In this document: piece by piece, positions 14,683 through 24,548 of the stretch
Layout of the letters: every line of letters begins with the position of its first letter
How positions within the stretch are numbered: the stretch's first letter is position 1
Source of the DNA: Cyclobacteriaceae bacterium
GTDB lineage: Bacteria; Bacteroidota; Bacteroidia; Cytophagales; Cyclobacteriaceae
DNA: 64,000 nt
Assembly: GCA_028285685.1 (NCBI GenBank)
Contig: JANQOR010000017.1
Location: 1 to 64,000 of the forward strand
Reading direction: 5' to 3'
The notes under the pieces: model-generated
The model's input: only the letters and a program-made list of their open reading frames with translations
The model's database searches: none
What the model was told of the DNA's origin: nothing
Translations under genes and position numbers: made by a program

Positions 14683-17318
14683 AACATCAGACTCCACCAC
14701 ACTGGATGATGAAATTTTTCAGATGGTTCTGTCGGGAAGAACTTTGTGAGGCGGTTGAAGGCGACCTTCTGGCACTTTACATTGAAAGGAGAGGTAGAAT
14801 GTCTGCTTTCAGAGCTAGCACATGGTATTTCATAAACGTCATCACCTTTATTCAACCTTTTGCAATTCGAAAAGGAAGATTAAGTCCAGTATCAAATACT
14901 TCTAGCATGTTCATAAATCATCTGAAAATTGGTTTCCGCTTAATGGCGAAACGCCTCACCTATTCATCTATCAATGTCTTAGGCCTCGCGATTGGTCTTT
15001 CGGCAGTAATACTCATTGCTCTCTACATTAAAGATGAACTATCCTACGACAGGTTTCACAGCAAAGGCTCTGACATAGTCAGGGTCACCTATCGTTTAGA
15101 AACGCCCAATGCCACGCGGACTGGAGCCAAACTCCCCTTTCCGATCAAAGAGGTTCTCAAATCAGATTATCCGGAAGTAACTAAGGTTGCTCGATTCTAT
15201 CATTGGGGCGGTGACACTCCTCTCCTTTCTCGCGGAAGTGAAAAGCATACAGAGGATGGTCTTTACTTTGCTGAAAATGATGTTTTCGACGTTTTCGACT
15301 TTGAACTTGTTTCGGGCAACCGTTCTACATTATTGACAGATCCACGCAGCATTGTCCTTACAGAAAAGCTGGCCGCCAAGTATTTCGGTGATCAAGATCC
15401 AATTGGTGAGGTGGTGCGATATAAGAACGAAGATAATCTTGTTGTAACGGGTGTCCTTAAGGATGTTCCGGACAATTCACATATCACATTTGACGCCCTC
15501 TTACCTATCGAACTTCAACGTCAGCGATGGATGGGTTGGGGCAAGTACACTTACGACCTGGAGAAGGATTGGAATTGGGCCGCCGCATGGGTCTATGTCC
15601 AACTTCCATCCGCGGTAGACAGACCTGTTTTCGAAGAAAAATTGCAAGCAATTGCAGATGAGTATATCAATAGTGAGGAGCAGGATGGATTTTCGTTGGA
15701 AATACAATCACTCTTCGACATCCATCTAAGATCAGACAAATCAGCAGAACCCCGAGCCAATGGGAATCTGACTCAAGTTTATGGATTTGGCATAGTTGCA
15801 GCTTTGATACTGTTCATTGCCTGCATCAATTTTGTTAATCTAACTTCAGCACAGGCAAATGAACGCTTAAAAGAGGTTGGTCTGCGCAAGATCATGGGTG
15901 CCGGAAAGACACACCTGGTCACACAATTCATCACTGAGGCATTGATCTTGGTAACGATAGCCTCCTTAATAGCACTGATTCTTGCCATCATCAGCTTACC
16001 CTTCTTCAACCAATTTATGGAGAAGTCCTTAAGGATAAGTATTGATGATTTACCCTTTCTTGCACTACTAATAGCTATCGCATTTGGCGTAGCACTTCTA
16101 TCTGGCTTGAGACCATCATTAGCAGTCATTCGAATTAATGCAGCCCAGCGATTCAATCTTATGAAATCGAAGCAGAGATTCAGTAAGTCAATGGTAATTG
16201 CACAATTTATTGTTTGCAATCTGTTGTTTACTGGAATTCTTGTTGTTAAAAGTCAGCTTGATTTTCTACAAAACAAAGACCTCGGTTTTGATAAAGAGCT
16301 GGTGTTGATCCTTAGGCACGGCAAGAATCTTTCCTTTGATCAGGAGGCTGTTTTTGTCAATGAATTGGCTGCTATTCCTGCTGTGCAAAGGATGCACAGG
16401 GGCTATACTGCGGGGACGAAGGGGTTTACAAATACCTTTAAAATTGTTGGTAGCGATGACGATGATACCTACTCGCTAGGAATCAAGTGGATTGGTGAGG
16501 GATTTACCGAAATGTTTGACCTTAATATTATTGCCGGACGAAACTTCAATGACAGTATTGCATCTGATCTTGAATCCGGAATCTTGATCAACGCCTCAAC
16601 AGCAGAAACACTAGGTTGGTCCGTCGAAGAGAGTATTGGACAGAAGCTAAGCTTCTTGCCAGGAGGGGCAAGTGAACCTCAAGTAATAAACGTCATTGGT
16701 GTGATTGCTGATGCAAATTTTGAAAGTCTCTATGATCCTGTGCTTCCCAGCGTCTTCAGACGAACTAGCTCAAGTGTTGGTGGAGAAGTGAGTATCAGAT
16801 TGGCATCTGGTCAAGATCTCTTGACAACACTTGATAAAATTGAAACTGTGTGGGATTCAGTGATTCCCGAATGGCCCTTTGAGTTCACTTTCCTGGATGA
16901 ACAAATCCAAACTCAATATGTAAAGGAAGAACGTCTCTCAAGTGCAATCCGCTACTTTACCATTTTGGCTATTCTCATCGCTTGCTCCGGGCTCTTCGGT
17001 CTAGCTTCTTTCGCTGTTCAGCAAAGAACCAAGGAGATTGGAGTCAGGAAAGTGCTGGGAGCTTCGATTAGTTCAATCTTTGCGCTAGTAAGTCGTCATT
17101 TCATTATACTTATCGGTGTTTCATTTCTTCTATCAATTCCGATGGGATACCTCCTATTCACTAGATGGCTAGACGATTTCGCATATCGCATAGAGATCGG
17201 GCCAGGTGTTTTTCTTATCGCGGGTATTACTTCTATGATCATGGTGATTATCGCTGTCGGTAGCCAATCGCTTCAAGCTGCTAACAGAGACCCTGTTGAG
17301 ACGTTGAGATATGAGTAG
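14679..17318 (+). CDS. Orphan FtsX/MacB-type ABC permease 1 with N-terminal prefix domain
   Basis: An 879-residue protein. Residues 1-75 form the prefix seen in PadR-linked permeases (PPHWMMKFFRWFCREEL, then EAVEGDL). A transmembrane helix near 90-115 leads to a MacB-like periplasmic domain and an FtsX block (GFGIVAALILFIACINFVNL, then ERLKEVGLRKIMGA). A second periplasmic domain and FtsX block follow (SGLFGLASFAVQQRTKEIGVRKVLGA). The full-length duplicated form is kept. No ATP-binding subunit is nearby, so it either borrows an ATPase or works in another way. ATG 14679 overlaps the PadR stop codon. Confidence 0.88.
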   Translation: MKHQTPPHWMMKFFRWFCREELCEAVEGDLLALYIERRGRMSAFRASTWYFINVITFIQPFAIRKGRLSPVSNTSSMFINHLKIGFRLMAKRLTYSSINVLGLAIGLSAVILIALYIKDELSYDRFHSKGSDIVRVTYRLETPNATRTGAKLPFPIKEVLKSDYPEVTKVARFYHWGGDTPLLSRGSEKHTEDGLYFAENDVFDVFDFELVSGNRSTLLTDPRSIVLTEKLAAKYFGDQDPIGEVVRYKNEDNLVVTGVLKDVPDNSHITFDALLPIELQRQRWMGWGKYTYDLEKDWNWAAAWVYVQLPSAVDRPVFEEKLQAIADEYINSEEQDGFSLEIQSLFDIHLRSDKSAEPRANGNLTQVYGFGIVAALILFIACINFVNLTSAQANERLKEVGLRKIMGAGKTHLVTQFITEALILVTIASLIALILAIISLPFFNQFMEKSLRISIDDLPFLALLIAIAFGVALLSGLRPSLAVIRINAAQRFNLMKSKQRFSKSMVIAQFIVCNLLFTGILVVKSQLDFLQNKDLGFDKELVLILRHGKNLSFDQEAVFVNELAAIPAVQRMHRGYTAGTKGFTNTFKIVGSDDDDTYSLGIKWIGEGFTEMFDLNIIAGRNFNDSIASDLESGILINASTAETLGWSVEESIGQKLSFLPGGASEPQVINVIGVIADANFESLYDPVLPSVFRRTSSSVGGEVSIRLASGQDLLTTLDKIETVWDSVIPEWPFEFTFLDEQIQTQYVKEERLSSAIRYFTILAILIACSGLFGLASFAVQQRTKEIGVRKVLGASISSIFALVSRHFIILIGVSFLLSIPMGYLLFTRWLDDFAYRIEIGPGVFLIAGITSMIMVIIAVGSQSLQAANRDPVETLRYE

Positions 17319-17366
17319 GTAACAGGTAGCAGGTAATGTCAACGTTCGTTTGACTAATTTGCTATC

Positions 17367-18410
17367 ATGTCTGCGAGTCAAATTTTTCTGGTTGTCGTCA
17401 GCGCTCTTGGCGTGGTACATGGTCTTTTTCTGGCTGTGTTTCTGTTGATCTATAAGAAAGGTAACAGGACATCCAATCAGATTTTGAGCATCCTTCTACT
17501 AGTCCTCTCCTTTCGAGTGGGCAAATCTGTGTTTCTGGAGTTCACTGTAGATCTGGATGTGAAAATGGTCTTTATAGGCCTGGGCACTTTAATGGCCATT
17601 GGCCCCTTGTATTTCTTATTTTCAAGGTCAGCAACCAACAAGACCTTTGAGTTAAAAAGTAAGTATCTTCTTCACTTTATTCCTTCACTCGCTGGCATAT
17701 TATTTGGTTTTTGGCTAAATGATCACCGTGTAGAAGCACTTCCAAAACTGGTGTTTCTTTTTTTATTTCTGGGCTACTATATCCACTATCTGGTCTATCT
17801 GCTTGTTACTTTTTCATACGTTTTGAAGCAAAGGAAAATTGGCCTAAATGACAATACCTATCATTTTCTGCGTCTTCTCTTTTTTGGACTATTGCTGATA
17901 TGGATAGCCTATGTGTTAAACCTCTTTGATGATCTTATTCCTTATGTGGTGGGGCCAATTCTTTACTCCATTGTGGCCTATGTCATCAGCTTTGTAGTTT
18001 TTCATAGAGGGTACATTGCCAAATTAGATTACTCCAAGTATAAAACCACTTCGGTTTCAGAAGAGCAGATTCATCAGCTTTTCAAGAGGGTATTGGAGAT
18101 CGTTGCAGAAGATAAACAATACCGAGATTCGAATCTTACTTTAAAATCGCTCAGTGAATCGCTTAAAGTGAGTACCCAGGTACTTTCAATGGTGATCAAT
18201 CAACAGAGCGAATTGAATTTCAACAATTTTATCAATCATTATCGTATTGAAGAGTCGTTGGAATTGTTAAGGGACCCTCAGTATCAAAACCATACCATCG
18301 CTTCGGTTGCTTTCGAGGTGGGATTCAACAGCATATCCAGCTTTAACACGGCTTTTAAAAAACAAATTGGAAAAACTCCCCTAGACTATCGGCAGCAGCT
18401 GACGAAATGA
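17367..18410 (+). CDS. Membrane-anchored AraC-family regulator 1
   Basis: A 347-residue protein. Residues 1-215 contain about seven hydrophobic segments. Residues about 240-347 are an AraC-type double helix-turn-helix (LKSLSESLKVSTQVLSMVIN, then VAFEVGFNSISSFNTAFKKQ, ending IGKTPLDYRQQ). This layout is a common Bacteroidota one-component membrane sensor and transcription factor. It lies 48 bp after the permease and 93 bp before the DJ-1/PfpI gene. A perfect 18-bp palindrome and two further half-sites sit in that 93-bp gap, so control of the DJ-1/PfpI gene is a reasonable inference. Confidence 0.87.
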   Translation: MSASQIFLVVVSALGVVHGLFLAVFLLIYKKGNRTSNQILSILLLVLSFRVGKSVFLEFTVDLDVKMVFIGLGTLMAIGPLYFLFSRSATNKTFELKSKYLLHFIPSLAGILFGFWLNDHRVEALPKLVFLFLFLGYYIHYLVYLLVTFSYVLKQRKIGLNDNTYHFLRLLFFGLLLIWIAYVLNLFDDLIPYVVGPILYSIVAYVISFVVFHRGYIAKLDYSKYKTTSVSEEQIHQLFKRVLEIVAEDKQYRDSNLTLKSLSESLKVSTQVLSMVINQQSELNFNNFINHYRIEESLELLRDPQYQNHTIASVAFEVGFNSISSFNTAFKKQIGKTPLDYRQQLTK

Positions 18411-18448
18411 TCTATTGCTCTATCGAAATGATCATTTCGAAATCATTT
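18403..18448. promoter_or_regulatory. Palindromic site between the AraC and DJ-1/PfpI genes
   Basis: TCGAAATGATCATTTCGA at 18423-18440 is a perfect 18-bp palindrome. The half-site CGAAATGATC also occurs at 18403-18412, overlapping the AraC stop codon, and AAATCATTT follows at 18440-18448. Clustered half-sites suggest a protein-binding operator rather than a terminator, because no T tract follows. The adjacent AraC regulator is the obvious candidate binder. Confidence 0.5.
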
Positions 18449-18503
18449 GCTATGTCTTATTCATTGGTTTGCAGGTAAATCAGAATAAAAAACGCAAACG
18501 ACT

Positions 18504-19592
18504 ATGTCTAAGATAAAATCGATAATCAAGTGGACACTGATCAGTCTTGTAGGGCTAATTGGTATCCTGGTGGCCTTCGGCTTTTGGTTTATGAGCCTAA
18601 TCCCACAAGAATCCCGAGAAAATTTAGCAAGCATTACCCCAAGTGAGCTCTCCTATTTGTCTGAAGACTCGATTCAAGCTCGTGGAAAAATTCTTGCTGT
18701 CGTGACCAGTACATCAAAAATGGGTAGCAGTGAAAAGAGAACAGGTTATGAACTTACTGAATTGTCTCGTGCCTACTATGTTTTTCAGGCTAACGGATTT
18801 GAAGTGGATATTGCAAGTCCTTTAGGTGGAACCCCTCCTATAATCATTGATGATGAGGATATGGGTCCCTTTGATTTTGCCTTTCTGAACGACACCACTG
18901 CACAGAAGAGAGTGGCTAGTACGCTCGCAATGAATGACGTAGATCCTACAGAATATCAAGCTGTTTACTTTGTCGGTGGTAAGGGTGCCATGTTTGATTT
19001 TCCCCAAAATGAGAAAATCCAATCCCTTGTTCGGGAGTATTATCAGTCAGACAAAGTGATTGGAGCCGTTTGTCATGGACCGGCGGCTTTGGTGAATGTC
19101 ACGCTCGATGATGGAAGCTCACTTCTTCAAAGCAAAAATATCAGCAGCTTCACTAATGCTGAGGAGTTGTTTCTCATTCCTGATGCTGCAACAATCTTCC
19201 CTTTCCTATTACAAGATAAATTGATAGAGAAAGGTGCCCGCTTTAGTGATGGAGTTATGTATCTGGAAAATGTAGTAGAAGATCGTAACCTGATAACAGG
19301 CCAAAACCCCTGGTCCACCTGGACTTTGGCAGAAACGATGATTAGTCAATTGGGATACACTCCGAAAATCAGAATGAAAACTCCCGAAGAAAATACGGTT
19401 CATGTGCTGTCGATCTATGAGAAAAGAGGATATTCTGACGCCAAAAAGGCAATTGAGAACTTCCACGTTGTTCAAAAGACCGAAATTGACAGAACGCTCT
19501 TAGCAATGCATAGCATCGTTGCTGCAATGCAATGGAAAATTGGTAAATCTCTTCGGCTGATAGGCCTGCTCCAGCTTGCCAGTAAGGTGTAG
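18504..19592 (+). CDS. DJ-1/PfpI-family protein with membrane anchor
   Basis: A 362-residue protein. A hydrophobic segment at about 8-30 anchors or exports it. The DJ-1/PfpI (class I glutamine amidotransferase-like) domain covers about 60-280, with the nucleophile elbow GAVCHGPAAL (cysteine 190, followed by histidine 191), a conserved glutamate in the GYELTEL region (about 83) and VYFVGGKGAMFDF. Known relatives are glyoxalases, chaperones or peptidases. The C-terminal 80 residues are an extra region of unknown role. It follows a membrane AraC regulator, so it may be induced by a membrane or periplasmic signal such as a reactive aldehyde. The signal is not identifiable from sequence. Confidence 0.85.
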   Translation: MSKIKSIIKWTLISLVGLIGILVAFGFWFMSLIPQESRENLASITPSELSYLSEDSIQARGKILAVVTSTSKMGSSEKRTGYELTELSRAYYVFQANGFEVDIASPLGGTPPIIIDDEDMGPFDFAFLNDTTAQKRVASTLAMNDVDPTEYQAVYFVGGKGAMFDFPQNEKIQSLVREYYQSDKVIGAVCHGPAALVNVTLDDGSSLLQSKNISSFTNAEELFLIPDAATIFPFLLQDKLIEKGARFSDGVMYLENVVEDRNLITGQNPWSTWTLAETMISQLGYTPKIRMKTPEENTVHVLSIYEKRGYSDAKKAIENFHVVQKTEIDRTLLAMHSIVAAMQWKIGKSLRLIGLLQLASKV

Positions 19593-19685
19593 TACTTCGT
19601 TTTAGTAGTTAAACCACATAGTTAACACCTATTTTTAGCACAGCCGTGATAACTTTTATATCTTGGTTAGTTACTACTAAAGCAA

Positions 19686-20204
19686 ATGAGAAGAATAACT
19701 GTCTTATCACTATTACTGGCCGGTTTGACATCCATAGCACAGGAGAAGGTTTCCATCGTTATGGTCATCGACGACTTGACAGTCCGTTGGGACCAAACGG
19801 CCATAGAGCTAAAGAACTATCGTGGAATACATAATTTCTGCGATGACGATCCATACCGAGAAAAAACCATAGAATTGCTAGATCAGATCCATCACTGGGA
19901 TACCACTCTATATTTTATCGTTCAGGAGAAGTTCGATACCGACAAGGACGAAGAGGCAGCCGAAACTTTAAGAGATATTGAAAAGCTCGAAACTGAATAC
20001 AGCACAGAAAACTTCAAACTTTTTATACAAGATGAATGCGCTGCGTTAAAAGTGATCGAGGAGCATTTTGATCAACAAACCGTTCGGAAGTTTGAGAATG
20101 AAATAAAGAAATTTGAAAGGGAGTCAAACAAATACATCAACAGCATCACATACAGAATTGATATCATCGATGAACACATTCATCACCTGAAACTCGATGA
20201 GTAG
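19686..20204 (+). CDS. Small secreted helical protein
   Basis: A 172-residue protein with a signal peptide (MRRITVLSLLLAGLTSIAQ) and a charged helical mature part rich in aspartate, glutamate and lysine. Two cysteines (in HNFCDDD and QDECAALK) could pair in the periplasm. No family was recognised. TATCTTGG, close to the Bacteroidota minus-7 consensus TAnnTTTG, lies about 27 bp upstream. It converges with the DinB gene, with only 18 bp between them. Confidence 0.65.
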   Translation: MRRITVLSLLLAGLTSIAQEKVSIVMVIDDLTVRWDQTAIELKNYRGIHNFCDDDPYREKTIELLDQIHHWDTTLYFIVQEKFDTDKDEEAAETLRDIEKLETEYSTENFKLFIQDECAALKVIEEHFDQQTVRKFENEIKKFERESNKYINSITYRIDIIDEHIHHLKLDE

Positions 20205-20222
20205 CGTAATTCACTAAAAAAG

Positions 20223-20789
20223 TCAAAGCGGTTTGGTAACGGACAAGTATTGACCAACATGCATAAATCCATGCATAACAATGCCTGTAATTCCTACCGA
20301 AAGGGGGAATTTAGCATAGGCATTTGCTCGCTCCTGTCTTACCCCATCAGGGAAAACCTCCGCTTCTTGAAGACATCTATCCAGATCTTCTTCTTTTGCA
20401 AACACATCATCCGGTAGTTCGACTGATCTGTCGACATAAACAAGTGACCGTTCTTTAATTATTTGATTGTACTCAAGCAATTGATCCCTATCGATACTTC
20501 GGGCGATTTCATCCGCTTCTGTGGCTGACATGCCTGTTCCCGTGTTGGCGGTGCTGATGTTCAATTTATCCATCCATCGGCCTTCATGAAAAGCCTGAGT
20601 CTCGTCGTAGACTACTGTACTCAAGTACATATCCTCTGTCCTTAAAATGTGCCAGGCAATCCACATAATTGGATTGATCTCCTTAATCACTCGATTTCGG
20701 AGCAAGTTACCCTCAGCAGAAAGCATAATAGGAAGAAAATGGTCATGAATGGTTAGGTAGTTGTTCTTGATTGCTTGAAAATGATCCAT
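20223..20789 (-). CDS. DinB-family four-helix protein
   Basis: A 188-residue protein with the DinB/YfiT-like helical bundle pattern. Candidate metal ligands are the histidine in WHILRTEDMYL and the histidines in HGFMHVGQYL near the C-terminus, a spacing typical of the family. Members include metal-dependent thiol transferases and many proteins of unknown role. ATG 20789 was preferred to the TTG at 20822, because the family normally begins shortly before the first helix. It is a single gene downstream of, but probably separate from, the permease at 20877. Confidence 0.8.
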   Translation of the reverse strand: MDHFQAIKNNYLTIHDHFLPIMLSAEGNLLRNRVIKEINPIMWIAWHILRTEDMYLSTVVYDETQAFHEGRWMDKLNISTANTGTGMSATEADEIARSIDRDQLLEYNQIIKERSLVYVDRSVELPDDVFAKEEDLDRCLQEAEVFPDGVRQERANAYAKFPLSVGITGIVMHGFMHVGQYLSVTKPL

Positions 20790-20876
20790 GCGGGTTAAAT
20801 GTTTTAGACAAATCTTAAACAAGATAGTGACAACCCTATGTCACTGTTTGTTTTTGCGAACCCAGATACTTTTTCT

Positions 20877-23477
20877 TTATTCGTCTGACAGGATCTTAGT
20901 TGGATTGACCCTTGCAACATATAAACTCTTGTAACTAACGGTAATCAGAGCCAGCAGCGACACAAACATAGCAGCAAAACCAAAGATCCAAAGGTCTATC
21001 GAGATACGATAAGCAAAGTCTGTCAACCAAAGACTGGCCAAGTAGTAGGCCAACGGGGAGACAACAACAAATGCTAGTAAGACAAGCAAAAGAAATTCAG
21101 AAGCCAACAACAAGAACAAGCCAGGCACGCTGGCACCAAGAACCTTTCGCACTCCCACTTCTTTCAGACGCCCGTGCATTACATATGTAGCGAGTCCAAA
21201 CAGTCCCAAGCACGCAATAAATACCGCCAATATCGTGAAACTGATAACAAGATTCATCGAGTTCTTTTCATTCGTATACTTCTGATTGAAATACTCGCTT
21301 AGAAAAAAGGATTCCATTGGCTTGTCTGGTTCGTATTTGTTCCAGACCTCTTCCACAGATTCCAGAGATGATGAAAGATTCTCAGTTTCAAGGCTAATCA
21401 CCAGTTTCCCTTTGGGACCGGGATCATTGTAAATCACCAGAGGTTCAATTTCGTTGTGCAGAGAAGCAAAATGGAAATCTTCTACAATTCCAATCACCTT
21501 GAGATCATGTTGAACGCTTGGAGTCGAAATATGGGCATCTTCAAGATTGCTAAAACCTAATCGATGTGCTGCAGTTCTGTTAATCAAAACTGAAGAAATG
21601 GAATCGGTACTAATACTTCGTGAGAAATCCCTCCCTTCCACGATCCTTAGACCAAGCGTGCTCGCGAAATCATAGTCAGTAGTAAAAACCTTGACACGGA
21701 CTTTTTCTTCTTCTGTGCCACCCACAGGTCGAATATCACCAGTCCACATCCGTATTAGTTCACCTGGCAAATTGGACATCATGGACATGTTTTTGATACG
21801 TGGATGTCGTAGAAGCTCATTCCGGAAACCTGTATAGTTCTTTCCAAGATTTTCAGCATAGTCCAAGGGCAAGACCAAAGCCTGATCTGGCTCCATACCC
21901 ATATCTTTTTCCTGGAAGTATCTCAACTGCTGGTAAATGATCATGGAGCCAATAATCAAGATAATTGACATTGCAAATTGGAAGGCAGTGAGGCTTTTCC
22001 TTAACAGGCTCTTCCCCTTCGAATGTCGCTTTTCAAAAATTTGTTTCGGTTTGAATGACGCAATATAGAAAGCAGGGTAAGCTCCCGAAAGAATACCTAA
22101 AAGTAGGACTAGGATGCCAGCTTCTAGCAGAAACTCAATTTCGAAAACACCCGAGAGGTCAAGCGCCTTCCCGGCGAGCCACTCCACGAACGGAAGTAAC
22201 AAGTACACGCTTGCACCGGCAACTATCACCGCAAAAATCACAATCAACATGCTCTCTGTGATTAGTTGTTTTACCAGGTTACTTCGGTAGGCACCCAGCA
22301 CTTTCTTGATTCCGATCTCTTTGATTCTTTGAGTCCCGTAAGCCGTCGACAAATTCACGAAATTGAGACAGGCAATTAAAAGGATAAACAGGCCGACACC
22401 CCCCAGAATATTAACAGTGGTTCGGTTACTGACGGGTTCAAATTCATAAAGAAGCTCCGAATGTAAATGGATCTTTTCAAGCGGTTGGAGGTTCAGTCTT
22501 GCAACTGAGTTTTCAGGTAAATGTGAAGCAACCAGTGCAGGAAAACCATCTACCAATGCTTGTAGGTTTGCTTTTTCCTCCAAAAGCAGATAGCTGTAGC
22601 CCCAATAATTTTCTCTAGCTTCAAATGAAGCTATCATGAGAGAAGCAATCATTTCAGCATGGAAATGTGAATTCGATGGCATTTGTCGGTAAACGCCCGT
22701 GACCTTGTAGTTTGTCTCATTATCCCGATTGAGCGTTTTACCCATTGCCAATGAAGCATCACCAAAGTACTTGGTAGCTATCTTTTCAGAAATGATGATT
22801 GTGTTTGGTGCGTGGAGCGCTGTCTTTGGGTTCCCAGCAACAAAGTGAAAATCAAAGACAGAGGTGAGAGACGAATCTGCCCATACGAATCCATGCTCGT
22901 ACAGGCCCTTTTCAATATCACGGGATTTGATTAGCGATTTACTCCCCCAGGTTGGGATTATTCGGACAAAGTTTTCAACAACTGGAAACTCTTCCGAAAT
23001 CATACGTGCCCACCTTCCCTTTATAATGGCCCATGGAAGCTTTTCATTCTTCTCGGTCAGATCATAGACAATCCGATAGATATCACTTGAGCGGTGGTGG
23101 TACTGGTCATAGTTATACTCCGTTCTCACATATAGAAAAATGATTAGAGCCGCTGCCAAACCAATTGAGAGTCCTATGGTATTGATGACGGTATACGATT
23201 TGTTCTTTGCCAGTACTCGAAGCGACATCTTAAAATTGATAGTACTATCAAATCGAGTTCCCAAACCTCTCTTATTTGTCGCAAGCTTGAGACAAGTGGC
23301 AGTATCCCACAACAGGGAGATCTCTGCCACTAATTTGCTCTTCTCTTTCAGTTTTCGGAGGTACATCTCTTGCAAATCGCCTTTTAGATTATCTGCGATT
23401 TCTGGCGAGACCCACTCGATCAACTTGTCACTCAACCACCAAAGAAGACTTTTTCTGCTATTTTGAGGGCTGCTCAT
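20877..23477 (-). CDS. Orphan FtsX/MacB-type ABC permease 2 with prefix domain
   Basis: An 866-residue protein of the same design as the permease at 14679. A divergent prefix (WVSPEIADNLKGDLQEMYLR) is followed by a duplicated set of MacB-like periplasmic domains and FtsX blocks (FILLIACLNFVNLSTAYG, then QRIKEIGIKKVLGA, and at the end LFGLATYVMHGRLKEVGVRK). ATG 23477 was chosen; a TTG at 23486 is possible. The start lies inside the end of the PadR gene (20-bp overlap), indicating coupled translation. No ATPase gene is adjacent. Confidence 0.88.
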   Translation of the reverse strand: MSSPQNSRKSLLWWLSDKLIEWVSPEIADNLKGDLQEMYLRKLKEKSKLVAEISLLWDTATCLKLATNKRGLGTRFDSTINFKMSLRVLAKNKSYTVINTIGLSIGLAAALIIFLYVRTEYNYDQYHHRSSDIYRIVYDLTEKNEKLPWAIIKGRWARMISEEFPVVENFVRIIPTWGSKSLIKSRDIEKGLYEHGFVWADSSLTSVFDFHFVAGNPKTALHAPNTIIISEKIATKYFGDASLAMGKTLNRDNETNYKVTGVYRQMPSNSHFHAEMIASLMIASFEARENYWGYSYLLLEEKANLQALVDGFPALVASHLPENSVARLNLQPLEKIHLHSELLYEFEPVSNRTTVNILGGVGLFILLIACLNFVNLSTAYGTQRIKEIGIKKVLGAYRSNLVKQLITESMLIVIFAVIVAGASVYLLLPFVEWLAGKALDLSGVFEIEFLLEAGILVLLLGILSGAYPAFYIASFKPKQIFEKRHSKGKSLLRKSLTAFQFAMSIILIIGSMIIYQQLRYFQEKDMGMEPDQALVLPLDYAENLGKNYTGFRNELLRHPRIKNMSMMSNLPGELIRMWTGDIRPVGGTEEEKVRVKVFTTDYDFASTLGLRIVEGRDFSRSISTDSISSVLINRTAAHRLGFSNLEDAHISTPSVQHDLKVIGIVEDFHFASLHNEIEPLVIYNDPGPKGKLVISLETENLSSSLESVEEVWNKYEPDKPMESFFLSEYFNQKYTNEKNSMNLVISFTILAVFIACLGLFGLATYVMHGRLKEVGVRKVLGASVPGLFLLLASEFLLLVLLAFVVVSPLAYYLASLWLTDFAYRISIDLWIFGFAAMFVSLLALITVSYKSLYVARVNPTKILSDE

Positions 23478-23796
23478 TCCAGGCAAGTTTTGTAATCACA
23501 TCAAACATCTCATTTCTCAGTTCATGCGCCTTTTTTAGGGTTTCCATACCCAAGTTGGTAAGCCGATAGTATCGCTTTTTTCGACCACCACGCTCTGAAG
23601 TGGCTCCTCCCTCCCATGACTCTATATATCCTTTTGTTTCAAGACGCTGCAATCCGGTGTGGAGCGCTCCAATGCTTGGCTTTTTAGTGGTTCGCAATTT
23701 CATTTCATCTTTGATACTTACTCCATAGGCCTCTTCACCTAACACACCAATCGTAAGCAAGATCAATTCCTCAAATTCTCCTAGATAGTTTTTCAT
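23458..23796 (-). CDS. PadR-family transcriptional regulator 2
   Basis: A 112-residue short PadR protein (NYLGEFEELILLTIGVLGEE, then GALHTGLQRLETKGYIESW and SERGGRKKRYYRLT). It differs more from PadR 1 and PadR 3 than they do from each other, especially in the recognition helix, which begins SIGALHTGLQRL instead of SSVHK. That suggests a different operator. In agreement, the CAAAGGTGAAA motif is not present upstream. A direct repeat GGTATAT at 23875-23881 and 23890-23896 is the only repeat noticed there. Confidence 0.9.
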   Translation of the reverse strand: MKNYLGEFEELILLTIGVLGEEAYGVSIKDEMKLRTTKKPSIGALHTGLQRLETKGYIESWEGGATSERGGRKKRYYRLTNLGMETLKKAHELRNEMFDVITKLAWNEQPSK

Positions 23797-23981
23797 TCGA
23801 GCTTAATTTCTTTCCTTAACGTAGAACTAATAATATATGTTTCCTGATCGCAGAATAAATTAGAAACACTAAAGGGTATATCAAAAACAGGTATATGCAA
23901 AGACAACACGATTCCAAATTTTCTAAATTTTGAATGTAATGGTTAAATTTAGGGGCAACAAGAACTTTTAGTTACACTGCT

Positions 23982-24548
23982 ATGATTCTGAAAAGAAATT
24001 TTCTCCTTATTCTCTTTTTCTCTCTCATTTTTACCAACACCACCTTATGCCAAAACAGCGTAGCAATATCTGAGGTCATTGATGAGGTCAAGAAAGCCAT
24101 TGCCTCAAGTGCTTCTACTCTGAAGTGTAAAATTCCAAAATTGAAAAGTGTCGAGCTGTCTTTTGAAGGTGTTCATAGCGTAGGAGCTGGCGCAGAGATT
24201 GAACTGTTCGTTTTTTCAGCTGGAGCAAAGGTGGAAAGGTCAAAACTTCAAAAACTCCAACTGATTCTAAAAGAACCGCAAGAGGCAACTGCCCCAGCCT
24301 CAAGTCAAGACCCGAAGCTCTCTTTGCAAATTCGGGATATGATAGTGGCAGCAGCTCATGGTGTTTGTACAAGCAGGGCCACTTATGTCAATCTAGAATT
24401 GGACAAACTCGTAGTAGAAATAAATTACATTATTGAAAAAGGCGGAGAAGCGGGCTTATCTTTTCAGCTATTACCGATAAATCTGTCATTGGGCGGTGAA
24501 ATATCGGACAAAGCCATACAAAAGGTTAAGATTATCTATGAAAATTGA
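23982..24548 (+). CDS. Secreted protein with two Trypco2-like domains
   Basis: A 188-residue protein. A signal peptide (about 1-24, ending TTLCQ) is followed by two similar segments, about 28-98 and 113-187. The first reads SEVIDEVKKAI, VELSFEGVHSVGAGAEIELFV, then FSAGAKVERSKLQKLQLIL. The second has an initial helix QIRDMIVAAAHG, then LVVEINYIIEKGGEAGLSFQ and ISDKAIQKVKIIYE. The helix, strand and GAK-type turn followed by a final strand match my knowledge of trypsin-co-occurring domain 2, a small domain found beside trypsin-like proteases in predicted conflict systems. The next gene is a trypsin-like protease that overlaps it by 11 bp, which supports the call. The duplication and the export signal are unusual. 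Confidence 0.68.
   Translation: MILKRNFLLILFFSLIFTNTTLCQNSVAISEVIDEVKKAIASSASTLKCKIPKLKSVELSFEGVHSVGAGAEIELFVFSAGAKVERSKLQKLQLILKEPQEATAPASSQDPKLSLQIRDMIVAAAHGVCTSRATYVNLELDKLVVEINYIIEKGGEAGLSFQLLPINLSLGGEISDKAIQKVKIIYEN

Noticed and set aside
15779..16219. Long minus-strand open frame of 146 codons inside permease 1
   Set aside because: It lies fully inside a well-supported permease gene and its composition is that of the complementary strand of membrane-helix codons.
14679..17318. Calling the permeases MacB efflux pumps
   Set aside because: MacB has a fused ATPase domain and a MacA partner; these proteins have a prefix domain and duplicated permease halves, with neither ATPase nor MacA nearby.
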